Assembly: GCF_000253295.1 (NCBI RefSeq) | Contig: NC_015717.1 | Location: forward strand, 310,001-374,000 | Direction of reading: 5' to 3' | Length of the DNA stretch: 64,000 bases | Source of the DNA: Hyphomicrobium sp. MC1 | Lineage (GTDB): Bacteria > Pseudomonadota > Alphaproteobacteria > Rhizobiales > Hyphomicrobiaceae | In this document: piece after piece, positions 25,846-34,659 of the stretch | How positions within the stretch are numbered: the stretch's first letter is position 1 | Layout of the letters: each line of letters starts with the position of its first letter | Program-made: the position numbers and the translations under genes | The notes under the pieces: generated by a model | What the model was told of the DNA's origin: nothing | Seen by the model: the letters and a program-made list of their open reading frames with translations, nothing else | Database searches by the model: none

Positions 25846-26787
25846 ATGTCGAATCGATTCATCGGTGCGCGGCAAACCACGCTTGCCCGCGAGATCCAGT
25901 TGACAGGCACGGGGGTGCACAGCGGAGCTCCGGTATCACTCACACTGCATCCAGCAGAGGCTGATACTGGGCTCCGCTTTCTCGTTACCAAACGGGGAAG
26001 AGTCGTCTCGGAAATCGCGGCACACGTAGCGAACGTCAAAAATCTTACACTTTGTACCGTCATCGGCGACAGCGCTGGCACAACGATCAGCACAGTCGAA
26101 CATCTCCTCGCCGCGCTTCGCGGTCTCTCGATCGACAACCTCTATATCGAGATCGACAGCAAAGAAGTTCCGATCATGGACGGCAGCTCGGCGGAATTCG
26201 TCGACGCCATTGACCGGGTCGGCATTCGCGAGCTTTCAGAGCCGCGCAAATACATCAAAGTTCTTAAACCTGTGCGGGTAGAAGAAAACGGCTGCTGGGG
26301 CGAACTTGAGCCGCATGCCGGGTTCCGCATGGACGTTGAAATCGATTTCGCAACGCCGGTGATCGGTCGCCAGCGGCTGCAGTACGAAATGAGCCCCGGC
26401 GTTTTCCGCCACGAGATTTCCCGCGCCCGCACGTTCGGCTTCATGAGCGACGTCGAGAAGTTGTGGAAGGCGGGTCTTGCACTCGGTGCCGACCTCACCA
26501 ACACGGTTGCGATCGGCGACGGCAAGGTCATGAACCGTGACGGCCTTCGCTATCCGCAGGAGTTCGTGCGTCACAAAATGCTCGACGCGGTTGGCGATTT
26601 GGCGCTTGCCGGACTGCCGCTCCTTGGCGCGTATCGCTCTTACAAGGGCGGTCACAAGCTTAACTCGATGGTGCTTCAGGCCCTGTTCGCCGATGCGTCG
26701 AACTGGGAATACGCACAGGCACCGCGCACCCGTGCAAGCCGCTCGCCGGTTCAGATCGTGTCTGAGACGGTTGTCGCTGCGGAATAA
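25846..26787 (+). CDS. lpxC: UDP-3-O-acyl-N-acetylglucosamine deacetylase LpxC
   Basis: 313-residue zinc amidase catalysing the committed step of lipid A synthesis. Seen: LTGTGVHSGAPVSLTLHPA at the N terminus, zinc ligand motif STVEHLLAAL (about 82-91), EVPIMDGSS, the second zinc region RHKMLDAVGDLALAG (about 240-254) and the catalytic histidine in GGHKLN. The ATG at 25846 gives the normal start; an upstream in-frame extension is unconserved in appearance. It is the last gene of the dcw block and is followed by a UUCG hairpin. Confidence 0.95.
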   Translation: MSNRFIGARQTTLAREIQLTGTGVHSGAPVSLTLHPAEADTGLRFLVTKRGRVVSEIAAHVANVKNLTLCTVIGDSAGTTISTVEHLLAALRGLSIDNLYIEIDSKEVPIMDGSSAEFVDAIDRVGIRELSEPRKYIKVLKPVRVEENGCWGELEPHAGFRMDVEIDFATPVIGRQRLQYEMSPGVFRHEISRARTFGFMSDVEKLWKAGLALGADLTNTVAIGDGKVMNRDGLRYPQEFVRHKMLDAVGDLALAGLPLLGAYRSYKGGHKLNSMVLQALFADASNWEYAQAPRTRASRSPVQIVSETVVAAE

Positions 26788-26802
26788 GCTTCGGCTTATT
26801 CC
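26781..26802 (+). terminator. Hairpin with TTCG tetraloop spanning the lpxC stop codon
   Basis: GGAATAAGC (26781-26789) pairs perfectly with GCTTATTCC (26794-26802) around TTCG. The stop TAA is inside the left arm. There is no T-run after it, so it is more likely an mRNA 3'-stabilising or Rho-assisted end than a classical intrinsic terminator. Confidence 0.5.
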
Positions 26803-27008
26803 CGTCGGCTGGTGCTCCTGGCCCAATCGACGGCCTGGAATGCACCATATTCTGACGATACACTCGCCACACGGGGCTGTTAGCAGACAGCGCGCTGCCG
26901 ACGATTCATCTTTCGGGGCGCGTCTCGGGGTGCTATCCGCTTGCGATCGTTGAGACGTGTGGTCGACAGCAACGCAGCCGTCGGCCTCTTTTGGAAGCAA
27001 CGCGGCGT

Positions 27009-27911
27009 ATGATGATATCGGCACGGCATCTTCTGAAAATCGTGAGCACGGTGTCGGTGTTGGTGGCGCTCGCGTTCTCGATGCTTGCCGTCGGCGGTTG
27101 CAGCAATGGACCGAAGCTCGATACGGCTGCGCTCAATCCCGATCCGCCAGCGAAGATGTTCGCCGACGCCGACGCGATGATGACGAAAGGCAATTTCGAA
27201 GACGCCGCGACGAAGTTCGAAGCCGTCGATCGCGACCACCCCTATTCGCAGGAAGCGCGCAAATCGATCGTGATGGCCGCATATGCGTATTATCGCGCCG
27301 GCAAAGCGCCGGAAGCGATCGCCTCGGCCGAGCGTTACGTCGCGATGCATCCGGGCACGAAAGAAGCGCCGATGGCGCACCATATTATCGCGGAAGCCTA
27401 TTTCGATCAGATGAACAAGGCGGACCGCGATCAGACGGCGGCTCGCAAGGCGCTTGAGCAGCTTAAAATCTTGAAGGCACGTTATCCGGACAGCGAGTAC
27501 GCTAAGGACGCCGACAACAAAATTCGCATCTGCTTGGACAATCTCGCCGCTCAGGAGATGAATGTCGGGCGGTATTATCTCGATCGGCACAACTACGTCG
27601 GCGCCATCAATCGCTTCAAGACGGTCGTCAGCGATTATCAGACGACGGCGCATGTCGAGGAGGCGCTGGCGCGTCTTGTCGAATGCTATATGGCGCTCGG
27701 CATCACCAAGGAAGCCCAGAACGCAGCGGCGATCCTCGGGCACAACTATCCCGACAGCAAGTGGTACAAGGATTCCTACGCTCTACTGGAATCGGGCGGT
27801 CTGGCGCCACGCGAGGACAGCGATTCCTGGCTGAGCAAGACCTGGAATTCCGTTCCGAAGCTCTCGGTGCCGACGATCAAGATGCCGAGCATCAGCATGG
27901 GTAGCGGTTGA
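27009..27911 (+). CDS. bamD: Outer membrane protein assembly factor BamD
   Basis: 300-residue lipoprotein of the BAM complex that folds outer membrane beta-barrels. A signal peptide ends in the lipobox LAVGGC, whose cysteine (near residue 30) would be lipidated. Five TPR-like repeats follow; landmarks are FEDAATKFEAVDRDHPYSQEA, PEAIASAERYVAMHPG and NYVGAINRFKTVVSDYQTT (shortened landmarks). The tail about 255-300 is low in TPR character and rich in serine and proline. Start chosen at the first of two adjacent ATGs; an upstream TTG at 26991 is less likely. Confidence 0.93.
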   Translation: MMISARHLLKIVSTVSVLVALAFSMLAVGGCSNGPKLDTAALNPDPPAKMFADADAMMTKGNFEDAATKFEAVDRDHPYSQEARKSIVMAAYAYYRAGKAPEAIASAERYVAMHPGTKEAPMAHHIIAEAYFDQMNKADRDQTAARKALEQLKILKARYPDSEYAKDADNKIRICLDNLAAQEMNVGRYYLDRHNYVGAINRFKTVVSDYQTTAHVEEALARLVECYMALGITKEAQNAAAILGHNYPDSKWYKDSYALLESGGLAPREDSDSWLSKTWNSVPKLSVPTIKMPSISMGSG

Positions 27912-27971
27912 TCTTGCCCGTCCGGCGGGTGGAACCTGTCGCTGTCACGCCCTTCACATTGTGCTAGATCT

Positions 27972-28010
27972 GAAAGCTGGGCCCGATTTCATTTCGGGCT
28001 TGTGCTTTTT
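27972..28010 (+). terminator. Intrinsic terminator between bamD and ligA
   Basis: Two-tier stem: the outer GAAAGC (27972-27977) pairs with GCTTTTTC, and the inner GCCCGA (27981-27986) pairs with TCGGGC (27994-27999). A run of five T begins at 28006. It ends about 20 bases before the ligA ATG, so it separates bamD from ligA transcription or acts on the ligA leader. Confidence 0.7.
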
Positions 28011-28030
28011 CCGATGCTTTGAAAATTACG

Positions 28031-30172
28031 ATGTCCGACGCCAAATCAAGAAAGAAGCGCAAGACCGTCTCAGCGGCGTCAGCGGGAAGCGAGACGCCTG
28101 CCGACGAGATTGCCCGGCTGTCAGCCGAAATCGCGCATCACGATCAGCTCTATTACCGGCAGGACGCACCGGAGATTTCCGACGCCGAATATGATGCGCT
28201 GCGTCGCCGGCTTGGTGATCTTGAGAAAGAACATCCCGAGCTTCGGCGTGAAGACAGCCCAACGGTGAAGGTCGGTGCGGCGCCGGTTGCGGCGTTCGGC
28301 AAGATTCGCCACGACGTACCGATGCTGTCGCTGGGCAATGCGTTCGACGATCAGGACGTCATCGATTTCGTCGAGCGGGTGCGCCGTTTTCTCATGCTCG
28401 GCGAAGACGACACACTCGAAGTGACGGCTGAGCCAAAGATCGACGGGCTTTCGATTTCGATCCGCTATGAGCATGGCGAGTTGGTGCAGGCCGCGACGCG
28501 CGGCGATGGGGCGGAAGGCGAGAACGTTACGGCCAACATCAAGACAGTTCGCGAGATTCCGCATAAGCTCAAGGGCAAGGACATTCCCGAGCTGATCGAC
28601 ATTCGCGGCGAGATCTATCTCGGCCACAAAGACTTCGAAGCGTTGAATGCCGCGCAGGCTGAAAGCGGCGATAAGATCTTTGCCAACCCGCGCAACGCCG
28701 CTGCCGGTTCGCTTCGGCAGCTCGATGCGTCGATCACGGCGAAGCGCCCGCTACGTTTTTTCGCGTATGCGTGGGGTGCGGTTTCGGAACTTCCGGCGGA
28801 CACGCAAGCGGGTGTCGTCAAAGCGTTCGCGCATTGGGGATTGCCGGTCAATCCACTGATGCGGATCGCGACGACGACGGATGAACTGCTGGCGTTCTAT
28901 CGCAATATCGAAGCAAAGCGTGCCTCGCTCGGCTACGATATTGACGGTGTCGTCTACAAGGTGAATAGGCTCGATTACCAGGAACGGTTGGGGTTTGTGT
29001 CGCGCTCGCCGCGTTGGGCGATTGCGCACAAGTTCGCCGCGGAGCAGGCGACGACCGTTCTTGAAAAAATTGATATTCAAGTGGGGCGCACGGGCGCGCT
29101 GACGCCGGTTGCAAAGTTGAAGCCCGTGACGGTCGGCGGTGTCGTCGTGTCGAACGCGACGCTGCACAACGAAGATGAGATTGCGCGCAAAGATATTCGC
29201 GAAGGCGATACAATCATCGTGCAGCGGGCGGGTGATGTCATTCCTCAGGTCGTCGAAGTGGTGCTGGCGAAGCGCCCCTCGCACTTGCATCCATTCAAGT
29301 TCCCGACCGTTTGCCCGGTGTGCGGCAGTCATGCGGTGCGAGAGGCAGTCGAGGAAACGGGCAAGGCGGACGTCGTGCGCCGTTGCACGGGCGGTCTCAT
29401 TTGTCCGGCGCAGGTCAAAGAGCGTCTGAAGCATTTCGTGTCGCGCAATGCCTTCGATATTGAGGGATTGGGCACGGAGAAGATCGAGTTTTTCTTCGAT
29501 ACGGGGCGGATCAAATCGCCTGCGGATATTTTCACGCTGGAAGCCCGCGATAAGGCGTCGGACGAACCGCTGCTGAAAGTCCGCGGTTTCAAGGAAACGT
29601 CGGTCCGCAAGCTGTTTGCCGCCATCGACGCGCGCCGCGAGGTTCCGCTCGATCGATTTTTATTCGCACTCGGCATTCGGCACATTGGGGAGACGACCGC
29701 GAAAGACCTCGCAAAAGCCTACGGAACGCTGGACGCGCTGCGTTCGGCTGTCGATGCGGCGGTCGAGGGCGGAAAAGGCAGCGACGCCTATCAGGATATC
29801 GACAATATCGAAGGCATCGGCGAGACGGTGGTCGATGCACTCGTCGATTTCTTCGGCGAGGATCACAACCAGGAACAGATTGCAGCGCTGCTGAAGGAAG
29901 TGACCGTTACACCTTTTGTGCGTACGCAAACGAAAGAGTCGCCTGTCACCGGCAAGACGGTTGTCTTCACGGGAACGCTGACGAAGCTGACGCGCAACGA
30001 AGCGAAGGCGCAGGCCGAGCGTCTTGGCGCGAAGGTTTCAGGCTCGGTTTCGAAGAAGACGGATTACGTCGTTGCGGGAACGGAAGCGGGCTCGAAGCTT
30101 GATAATGCACGGGCTCTGGGCGTTACCGTGCTCGATGAAGACGAGTGGCTTGCGCTGATTGGGCAGGCGTGA
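28031..30172 (+). CDS. ligA: NAD-dependent DNA ligase LigA
   Basis: 713-residue replicative ligase. Domain order: Ia domain with HDQLYY (about 35-40), adenylation domain with catalytic lysine in KIDG (about 137), OB fold, a four-cysteine zinc finger (CPVCG ... CTGGLICP, about 425-457), helix-hairpin-helix repeats (about 480-605) and a C-terminal BRCT domain (about 636-713, GKTVVFTGTL). The ATG at 28031 is preferred over a TTG four codons earlier. Converges on the aminopeptidase gene with a 10-base gap. In many relatives recN lies just upstream; here it does not. Confidence 0.95.
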   Translation: MSDAKSRKKRKTVSAASAGSETPADEIARLSAEIAHHDQLYYRQDAPEISDAEYDALRRRLGDLEKEHPELRREDSPTVKVGAAPVAAFGKIRHDVPMLSLGNAFDDQDVIDFVERVRRFLMLGEDDTLEVTAEPKIDGLSISIRYEHGELVQAATRGDGAEGENVTANIKTVREIPHKLKGKDIPELIDIRGEIYLGHKDFEALNAAQAESGDKIFANPRNAAAGSLRQLDASITAKRPLRFFAYAWGAVSELPADTQAGVVKAFAHWGLPVNPLMRIATTTDELLAFYRNIEAKRASLGYDIDGVVYKVNRLDYQERLGFVSRSPRWAIAHKFAAEQATTVLEKIDIQVGRTGALTPVAKLKPVTVGGVVVSNATLHNEDEIARKDIREGDTIIVQRAGDVIPQVVEVVLAKRPSHLHPFKFPTVCPVCGSHAVREAVEETGKADVVRRCTGGLICPAQVKERLKHFVSRNAFDIEGLGTEKIEFFFDTGRIKSPADIFTLEARDKASDEPLLKVRGFKETSVRKLFAAIDARREVPLDRFLFALGIRHIGETTAKDLAKAYGTLDALRSAVDAAVEGGKGSDAYQDIDNIEGIGETVVDALVDFFGEDHNQEQIAALLKEVTVTPFVRTQTKESPVTGKTVVFTGTLTKLTRNEAKAQAERLGAKVSGSVSKKTDYVVAGTEAGSKLDNARALGVTVLDEDEWLALIGQA

Positions 30173-30182
30173 GCCGCTAGGT

Positions 30183-31994
30183 TTAAACCGGTGCCGTCGC
30201 CTGCTTCAGCCAATTGCGCGTCGAAGGATCGAGGCTCTGCGCAAGCGTATCGTAGACACGCTTGTGATAGGCGTTGAGCCAGTCACGCTCGCTCTTTTCC
30301 AACATCTCGGGAAGGATAAGCCGCCGGTCGATGGGCGCGAGCGTCAACGTCTCGAACTCCATCGTTTCGCGGTCGCCGCCTTCGACGGTTTCCGGCATCG
30401 TCACGAGCACGACGTTTTCGATGCGGATGCCGTATTCGCCGACCTTGTAATAACCGGGCTCGTTCGAGATCAGCATGCCGGGGTGCAACGGCGCCATGCC
30501 GGCGCGCGAGATCGACTGCGGACCTTCGTGGACTGACAGATAGCTGCCAATGCCATGGCCTGTGCCGTGATCGAAGTCGGCGCCGATCTGCCAAAGTGCG
30601 CGACGTGCGAACGGGTCGAGGTCGATGCCGCGTGTGCCTTTCGGAAAGTGCGCAGTCGCGACGGCAATATGACCTTTCAGAACAGCCGTGAAATGCCGCT
30701 GCATGTCCTTGGTCGGTTTGCCGACGGCAATCGTGCGCGTGATGTCTGTGGTGCCGTCAGGATACTGGCCGCCGCTGTCGATCAGAAACAGTTCGCCGGG
30801 CTTCACGCGGCGGTTGGTTTCTTCGGAGACGCGGTAATGCACGATGGCGCCGTTTGGGCCGGAGCCGGAGATCGTCGGGAAGCTCACATCGCGCAGCATG
30901 TTGGTGTCGCGGCGGAATTCTTCGAGCTTCTGCACGGCGGTGATCTCGTCGAGCGTGCCGTCGGACGCCCAATCATCGAGCCAGGCGAGGAAGCGTACCA
31001 CGGCGTGACCGTCGCGGACATGGGCGGCGCGGGCACCGACGACCTCCGCATCGGACTTGATGGCTTTGGGAAGGATGCACGGATCCTGACCGCGCGAGAT
31101 GAGCTTGGCACCGAGCTTTTGCTCGAACCAATAGGCAGCTGTTTCGGGATCGAGGCGAACCCGTTTGCCTTTGGCTTTCAGCTCTTTTACGCGGTCCGGC
31201 AGCGTCGCGGGTGCGAGAAGTTTTGCGACGGGCGCGACGTCGGCGCGGGCTTCGCTGTCGAGGCGATCGGGCGCAATGAAGAGTTCGGCTTTGCCACTCG
31301 CGGGAACAATGGCGAAGGCGAGAACGACAGGGTTATGTGCAACGTCGCTGCCGCGAATGTTGAACAGCCAGCAGATCGAATCCGGCAGCGTCAGGATGAC
31401 GGCGCTCTGGCCGTCTTGTTTCAAGCGCGTCTGCAATTCGGAGATTTTGTCGGCCGCCGTTCGGCCTGCAAAGGCAATCGGCTGGGCGATGACAGGATTT
31501 TGCGGCGGCTTCGGACGGTCCTTGCCCCACAGAACGTCGATCGGATTTTTTGACAGCGCCTTGAGCTTGATGCCCTTCGGGGCGAGCGCAGCCGTCAGGC
31601 GATTGATCTCTCCGGCGGTGTGGTTCCAAGGGTCGAAGCCGACCGTGCCACCCTTGGCGACGTTCGCAATCAACCAGTCCGCAAGCTTCGGACGCAACAA
31701 TAGCGAAACTTCGAAAACTTTTGTGTCGGTTTCGGCTGCGGCCTGGACCGTATACCGGCCGTCGATCGCCAGCAAGGCGGCTTTCTTGCCGACAACGGCG
31801 ATGCCGGCGGAGCCCGAAAACCCCGTCAGCCATTTCAGGCGCTCGGCGCAGGCTGGGACATACTCGCCCTGATGCTTGTCGGACCGGGGAACTAGGACGG
31901 CGTCGATTTTCGACTTCGCCATGTAGGCGCGGAGCGCTTTTACGCGTTCGGCGACGCGTTCGGGCTCGGACAAGGAATGGAATGTCTGCAGCAT
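30183..31994 (-). CDS. Xaa-Pro aminopeptidase (aminopeptidase P, M24 family)
   Basis: 603-residue cytoplasmic metallopeptidase that removes N-terminal residues preceding proline. Two creatinase-like N-terminal domains (about 10-310) precede the pita-bread catalytic domain (about 310-535). Metal ligands are visible as LIDSGGQYPDGTTDITRT (two Asp), GTGHGIG (His), SNEPGYY (Glu) and GIRIENV (Glu). A C-terminal extension of about 60 residues matches the long, eukaryote-like aminopeptidase P form. The ATG at 31994 was chosen; a TTG at 32030 would overlap the prmA stop and add 12 residues. Confidence 0.9.
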   Translation of the reverse strand: MLQTFHSLSEPERVAERVKALRAYMAKSKIDAVLVPRSDKHQGEYVPACAERLKWLTGFSGSAGIAVVGKKAALLAIDGRYTVQAAAETDTKVFEVSLLLRPKLADWLIANVAKGGTVGFDPWNHTAGEINRLTAALAPKGIKLKALSKNPIDVLWGKDRPKPPQNPVIAQPIAFAGRTAADKISELQTRLKQDGQSAVILTLPDSICWLFNIRGSDVAHNPVVLAFAIVPASGKAELFIAPDRLDSEARADVAPVAKLLAPATLPDRVKELKAKGKRVRLDPETAAYWFEQKLGAKLISRGQDPCILPKAIKSDAEVVGARAAHVRDGHAVVRFLAWLDDWASDGTLDEITAVQKLEEFRRDTNMLRDVSFPTISGSGPNGAIVHYRVSEETNRRVKPGELFLIDSGGQYPDGTTDITRTIAVGKPTKDMQRHFTAVLKGHIAVATAHFPKGTRGIDLDPFARRALWQIGADFDHGTGHGIGSYLSVHEGPQSISRAGMAPLHPGMLISNEPGYYKVGEYGIRIENVVLVTMPETVEGGDRETMEFETLTLAPIDRRLILPEMLEKSERDWLNAYHKRVYDTLAQSLDPSTRNWLKQATAPV

Positions 31995-32026
31995 GGCTGA
32001 TTTTCTAAGCACCGGATGGTGAGATT

Positions 32027-32902
32027 TCAACGTCGCCGGAAGGTCAGGGTCGACCAGCCGGTGATGCGGTCATGGCGCTGAAGCGAGAATCCGTGGGCGA
32101 GATAGGTTGCGATGACCTGGGGCGCTTGGGGTACGAGAATGCCGGAGAGCACCAGTGTTCCGCCGGGAACGACAGCGCGGGAAATTGACGACGATAGATA
32201 AATTAGCGGCCCCGCCAGAATGTTGGCGACAAGGAAATCGAACGGTGCGCGCTCGCGAACTCTCGGATGTCCGAGACCGTTGCCAACGAACAGGGCGATG
32301 CGATTGCCCGCGCCGTTGAGGCGGACGTTTTCGCTCGCGACCGTGACGGACTGCGGGTCCATGTCGGCGGCGACGATGCGCGTGTGCGGCATCGCCTTTG
32401 CTGCGGCGATGGCGAGCACGCCCGAGCCGCAGCCGAGGTCGAGCATATTCTTGTAGGCGTGGCCGCGCGTCAGCCGGTCAATGGCGAGCAAGCAGCCCAG
32501 CGTCGTTGCGTGATGTGCGGTGCCGAATGCTTCGCCCGCGTCGATCAGGATGGCGTTCGGTCCGTGCGCGACACGGCCTTGATCGTGGCTGCCGTGGATG
32601 GTGAAACGGCCTGCCGGCACGGGCGGAAGTGCCGCTTGCGAAATCGCGACCCAGTTCAGCTCCGGCACGGCCTCGATCTCGAAGGGTGGCAGAGGCCAAT
32701 CGACGAGCGGCTTCAGTTCGGCTGCGAGGTCGCGCGCGTCGGCTTCGGCATCGAAATAGGCTTCGACGCGCCAGCGATCTGGGCCGTCTTCGAAGACGGT
32801 CAGCGCGTCGGGGGCGGGCTCAAGCAGATCTTGCATGGCATTGCCGGTTGCGTACGCGAGCGCGCGATCGGCGAAGAGGGCTGTGACTTTTCTGACTGAC
32901 AT
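32027..32902 (-). CDS. prmA: Ribosomal protein L11 methyltransferase PrmA
   Basis: 291 residues. Uses S-adenosylmethionine to trimethylate ribosomal protein L11. An N-terminal substrate-recognition domain (about 1-100) is followed by a linker and a class I methyltransferase domain: LDLGCGSGVLAIAAAK (about 155-170) and FLVANILAGPL (about 219-229), the PrmA-type NxxP-like catalytic loop. It lies 6 bases after the DUF3754 gene and 32 before the aminopeptidase, so the three are probably one transcript. Confidence 0.92.
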   Translation of the reverse strand: MSVRKVTALFADRALAYATGNAMQDLLEPAPDALTVFEDGPDRWRVEAYFDAEADARDLAAELKPLVDWPLPPFEIEAVPELNWVAISQAALPPVPAGRFTIHGSHDQGRVAHGPNAILIDAGEAFGTAHHATTLGCLLAIDRLTRGHAYKNMLDLGCGSGVLAIAAAKAMPHTRIVAADMDPQSVTVASENVRLNGAGNRIALFVGNGLGHPRVRERAPFDFLVANILAGPLIYLSSSISRAVVPGGTLVLSGILVPQAPQVIATYLAHGFSLQRHDRITGWSTLTFRRR

Positions 32903-32908
32903 CGGATG

Positions 32909-34369
32909 CTAAGGGTTGGGGACGGATTTGCCCTCGTATTCATAGCCTTCGGAGGTAATCGGATCGGGCAGGTGATCGAGGAACAAATCCCATTTGTCGT
33001 CGATGTGCTTCGCCGCCTCGGCCGGCGGCAACGTGACAAAAGTGCCGTCGGGCTTTTCAGTTACGATTCCATCGCGGATTAACCGATCCAAAGCATCGTC
33101 GATCTCGAAGTCGATTTTCATACCGAACGTGCGCGTCAAGTAGTTCTCGATGGCGAGGTCGATGGAGGGCAGGTCGGCGCGGGTGGCGGGCTCCTTGGCG
33201 AGAACGCTGTAGAGCAGCATTTCCTCTTTCACGTCTTCCTCGGCGCCGCGCGCTGCGATTTTCAGGATGACGCCGCGATTGTCGGCCATCGTGTGAAAAT
33301 AAAGGTTCTGCGCCATCACGACCATGTAGCGCTGTTTCTGATTGAGAAAGCCCATCGCTTGGCGGACGGCGATGCCGCCCAGACCCGCCAACGCGCCGAT
33401 GGCTGCAATCGGATTGCTCAACACCAGCGCAAGTTTGCCCGCCGCTCCGACTGCGCCCATGCCAAGCCCGCCGCCGGCCGTCACGCCCAGGCGTAGCTTG
33501 TCCATGGCGCGAAAGCGAACTTCAGTGTTCGGAAAGATCATCTCGACGTCGGTGCGCGGAATATTCTTGAAGAGCTTCAGATAAATGTTTCTGTCGTTGA
33601 TGCTGGGCGGAAGATGCTGGCGACGATGTTCGACCCATTTTTCAGCGGCATCGCGCGACATCTTCTTCTCGCGCATGACCTCTTCGACGCGTGCCTCGGT
33701 GGTCTTTAGTTTGAACATCAGGAACAGGCGCTGGAAAATCGGCACGTCGAATTCTTCCTTGCGCAGAAATTTGCGCAGGGAGCGTTTCTCGAACTTCCGG
33801 TTCGAAGCGCCGCGATAGTAGATCGCGATCCGCTCGAAGGCCTTCATGTCGACGAAGAGATCGAGGCCGTAGTGGCTTTCGCGTGTCAGGATGACTTCGA
33901 CGTCATTTGGATCGATGCGCTCATAGTTGGCGCGCACGAGCAGGCTTTCGACACCTTCGAAAACCCGGTGCTGCAAAGCCTCGCGATCGTCGTCAGAGAA
34001 CTTGCGGGTCATCAGGAGGTCGCTATCGGGCGAGAACGCCTCATACGTCTGTTCGAGTTCCAGCAGCATCGAGAAGTATTGCTGCTGCCGCCAGTAATCG
34101 AGATAGCGGAAGAAGCGCCGTGCCTCGGCGGCCCGTCCGGGCGCCCAGAGGTGCGTCTGCGTCAGGCGGTCAAGCAGGGCGAACCGCGTCACCGGAATGA
34201 AACGTTCGCGTTTGCGCTTATCGTCGGGCGCGAGAATATCGATGGGCTCGCGCGCGGCGTCCTCGGGCATTGCGGCTGGCTTTGGATCGAGGTCGGCCAG
34301 ATCCGAGAGCCTGTCGTATAGGCTTTGCTTCCGGCGCATTCGACCCGATGCAAAGTCCGTCGCCGCCAT
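32909..34369 (-). CDS. DUF3754 (TMEM143-like) membrane protein
   Basis: 486 residues. An N-terminal soluble, charged part (about 1-250) contains repeated basic-aromatic motifs (YRGASNRKFEKRSLRKFL region). IYLKLFKNIPRTDVEMIFPNTEVRF (landmark shortened: KLFKNIPRTDVEMIFP) is the hallmark of DUF3754, a family shared with mitochondrial TMEM143 and plant proteins. Two glycine- and alanine-rich membrane segments follow (about 293-315 and 318-340). The C-terminal part (about 350-486) is soluble. Function unknown. It heads the transcript containing prmA. Confidence 0.75.
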   Translation of the reverse strand: MAATDFASGRMRRKQSLYDRLSDLADLDPKPAAMPEDAAREPIDILAPDDKRKRERFIPVTRFALLDRLTQTHLWAPGRAAEARRFFRYLDYWRQQQYFSMLLELEQTYEAFSPDSDLLMTRKFSDDDREALQHRVFEGVESLLVRANYERIDPNDVEVILTRESHYGLDLFVDMKAFERIAIYYRGASNRKFEKRSLRKFLRKEEFDVPIFQRLFLMFKLKTTEARVEEVMREKKMSRDAAEKWVEHRRQHLPPSINDRNIYLKLFKNIPRTDVEMIFPNTEVRFRAMDKLRLGVTAGGGLGMGAVGAAGKLALVLSNPIAAIGALAGLGGIAVRQAMGFLNQKQRYMVVMAQNLYFHTMADNRGVILKIAARGAEEDVKEEMLLYSVLAKEPATRADLPSIDLAIENYLTRTFGMKIDFEIDDALDRLIRDGIVTEKPDGTFVTLPPAEAAKHIDDKWDLFLDHLPDPITSEGYEYEGKSVPNP

Positions 34370-34659
34370 TATGCTCTCCCCCGAACTTGCTTTGCGATCC
34401 AGTTTCTTGCCCCCGGGACCTCATATAGAGTCACCGGAGAATTTTCGAGCGTGTCAGCACTTCTTCGCCGAAAAATGACCTGTGCCGTGGCGCAAGGATC
34501 AAAGGACTCATTGTCCACTATTTGGTTGATGGTACATCATTAAATGCACGCATGCCTTGTATAATTTGCGTTTATAACTTGCTCTTTCGCCACAGTGTTG
34601 CCGCTGTTTCGCTGGGATCATGAACGGCGGCACGACAGGGGATTTTGCGGGGGCGCGAA
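34370..34659 (+). other. Divergent intergenic region between the DUF3754 and J-domain genes
   Basis: 290 bases without a supported gene. AT-rich in its right half, with a consensus -10 hexamer TATAAT at 34560-34565 about 95 bases before the J-domain gene start. No good -35 lies at 16-18 bases from it, so the promoter assignment is weak. Confidence 0.3.

Noticed and set aside
30555..31553. 332-residue plus-strand ORF opposite the aminopeptidase
   Set aside because: No recognisable domain; the minus frame carries all M24 metal ligands.
34526..34565. TTGATG ... TATAAT as a promoter for the J-domain gene
   Set aside because: The two hexamers are 28 bases apart, too far; only the -10 is kept as a weak hint.
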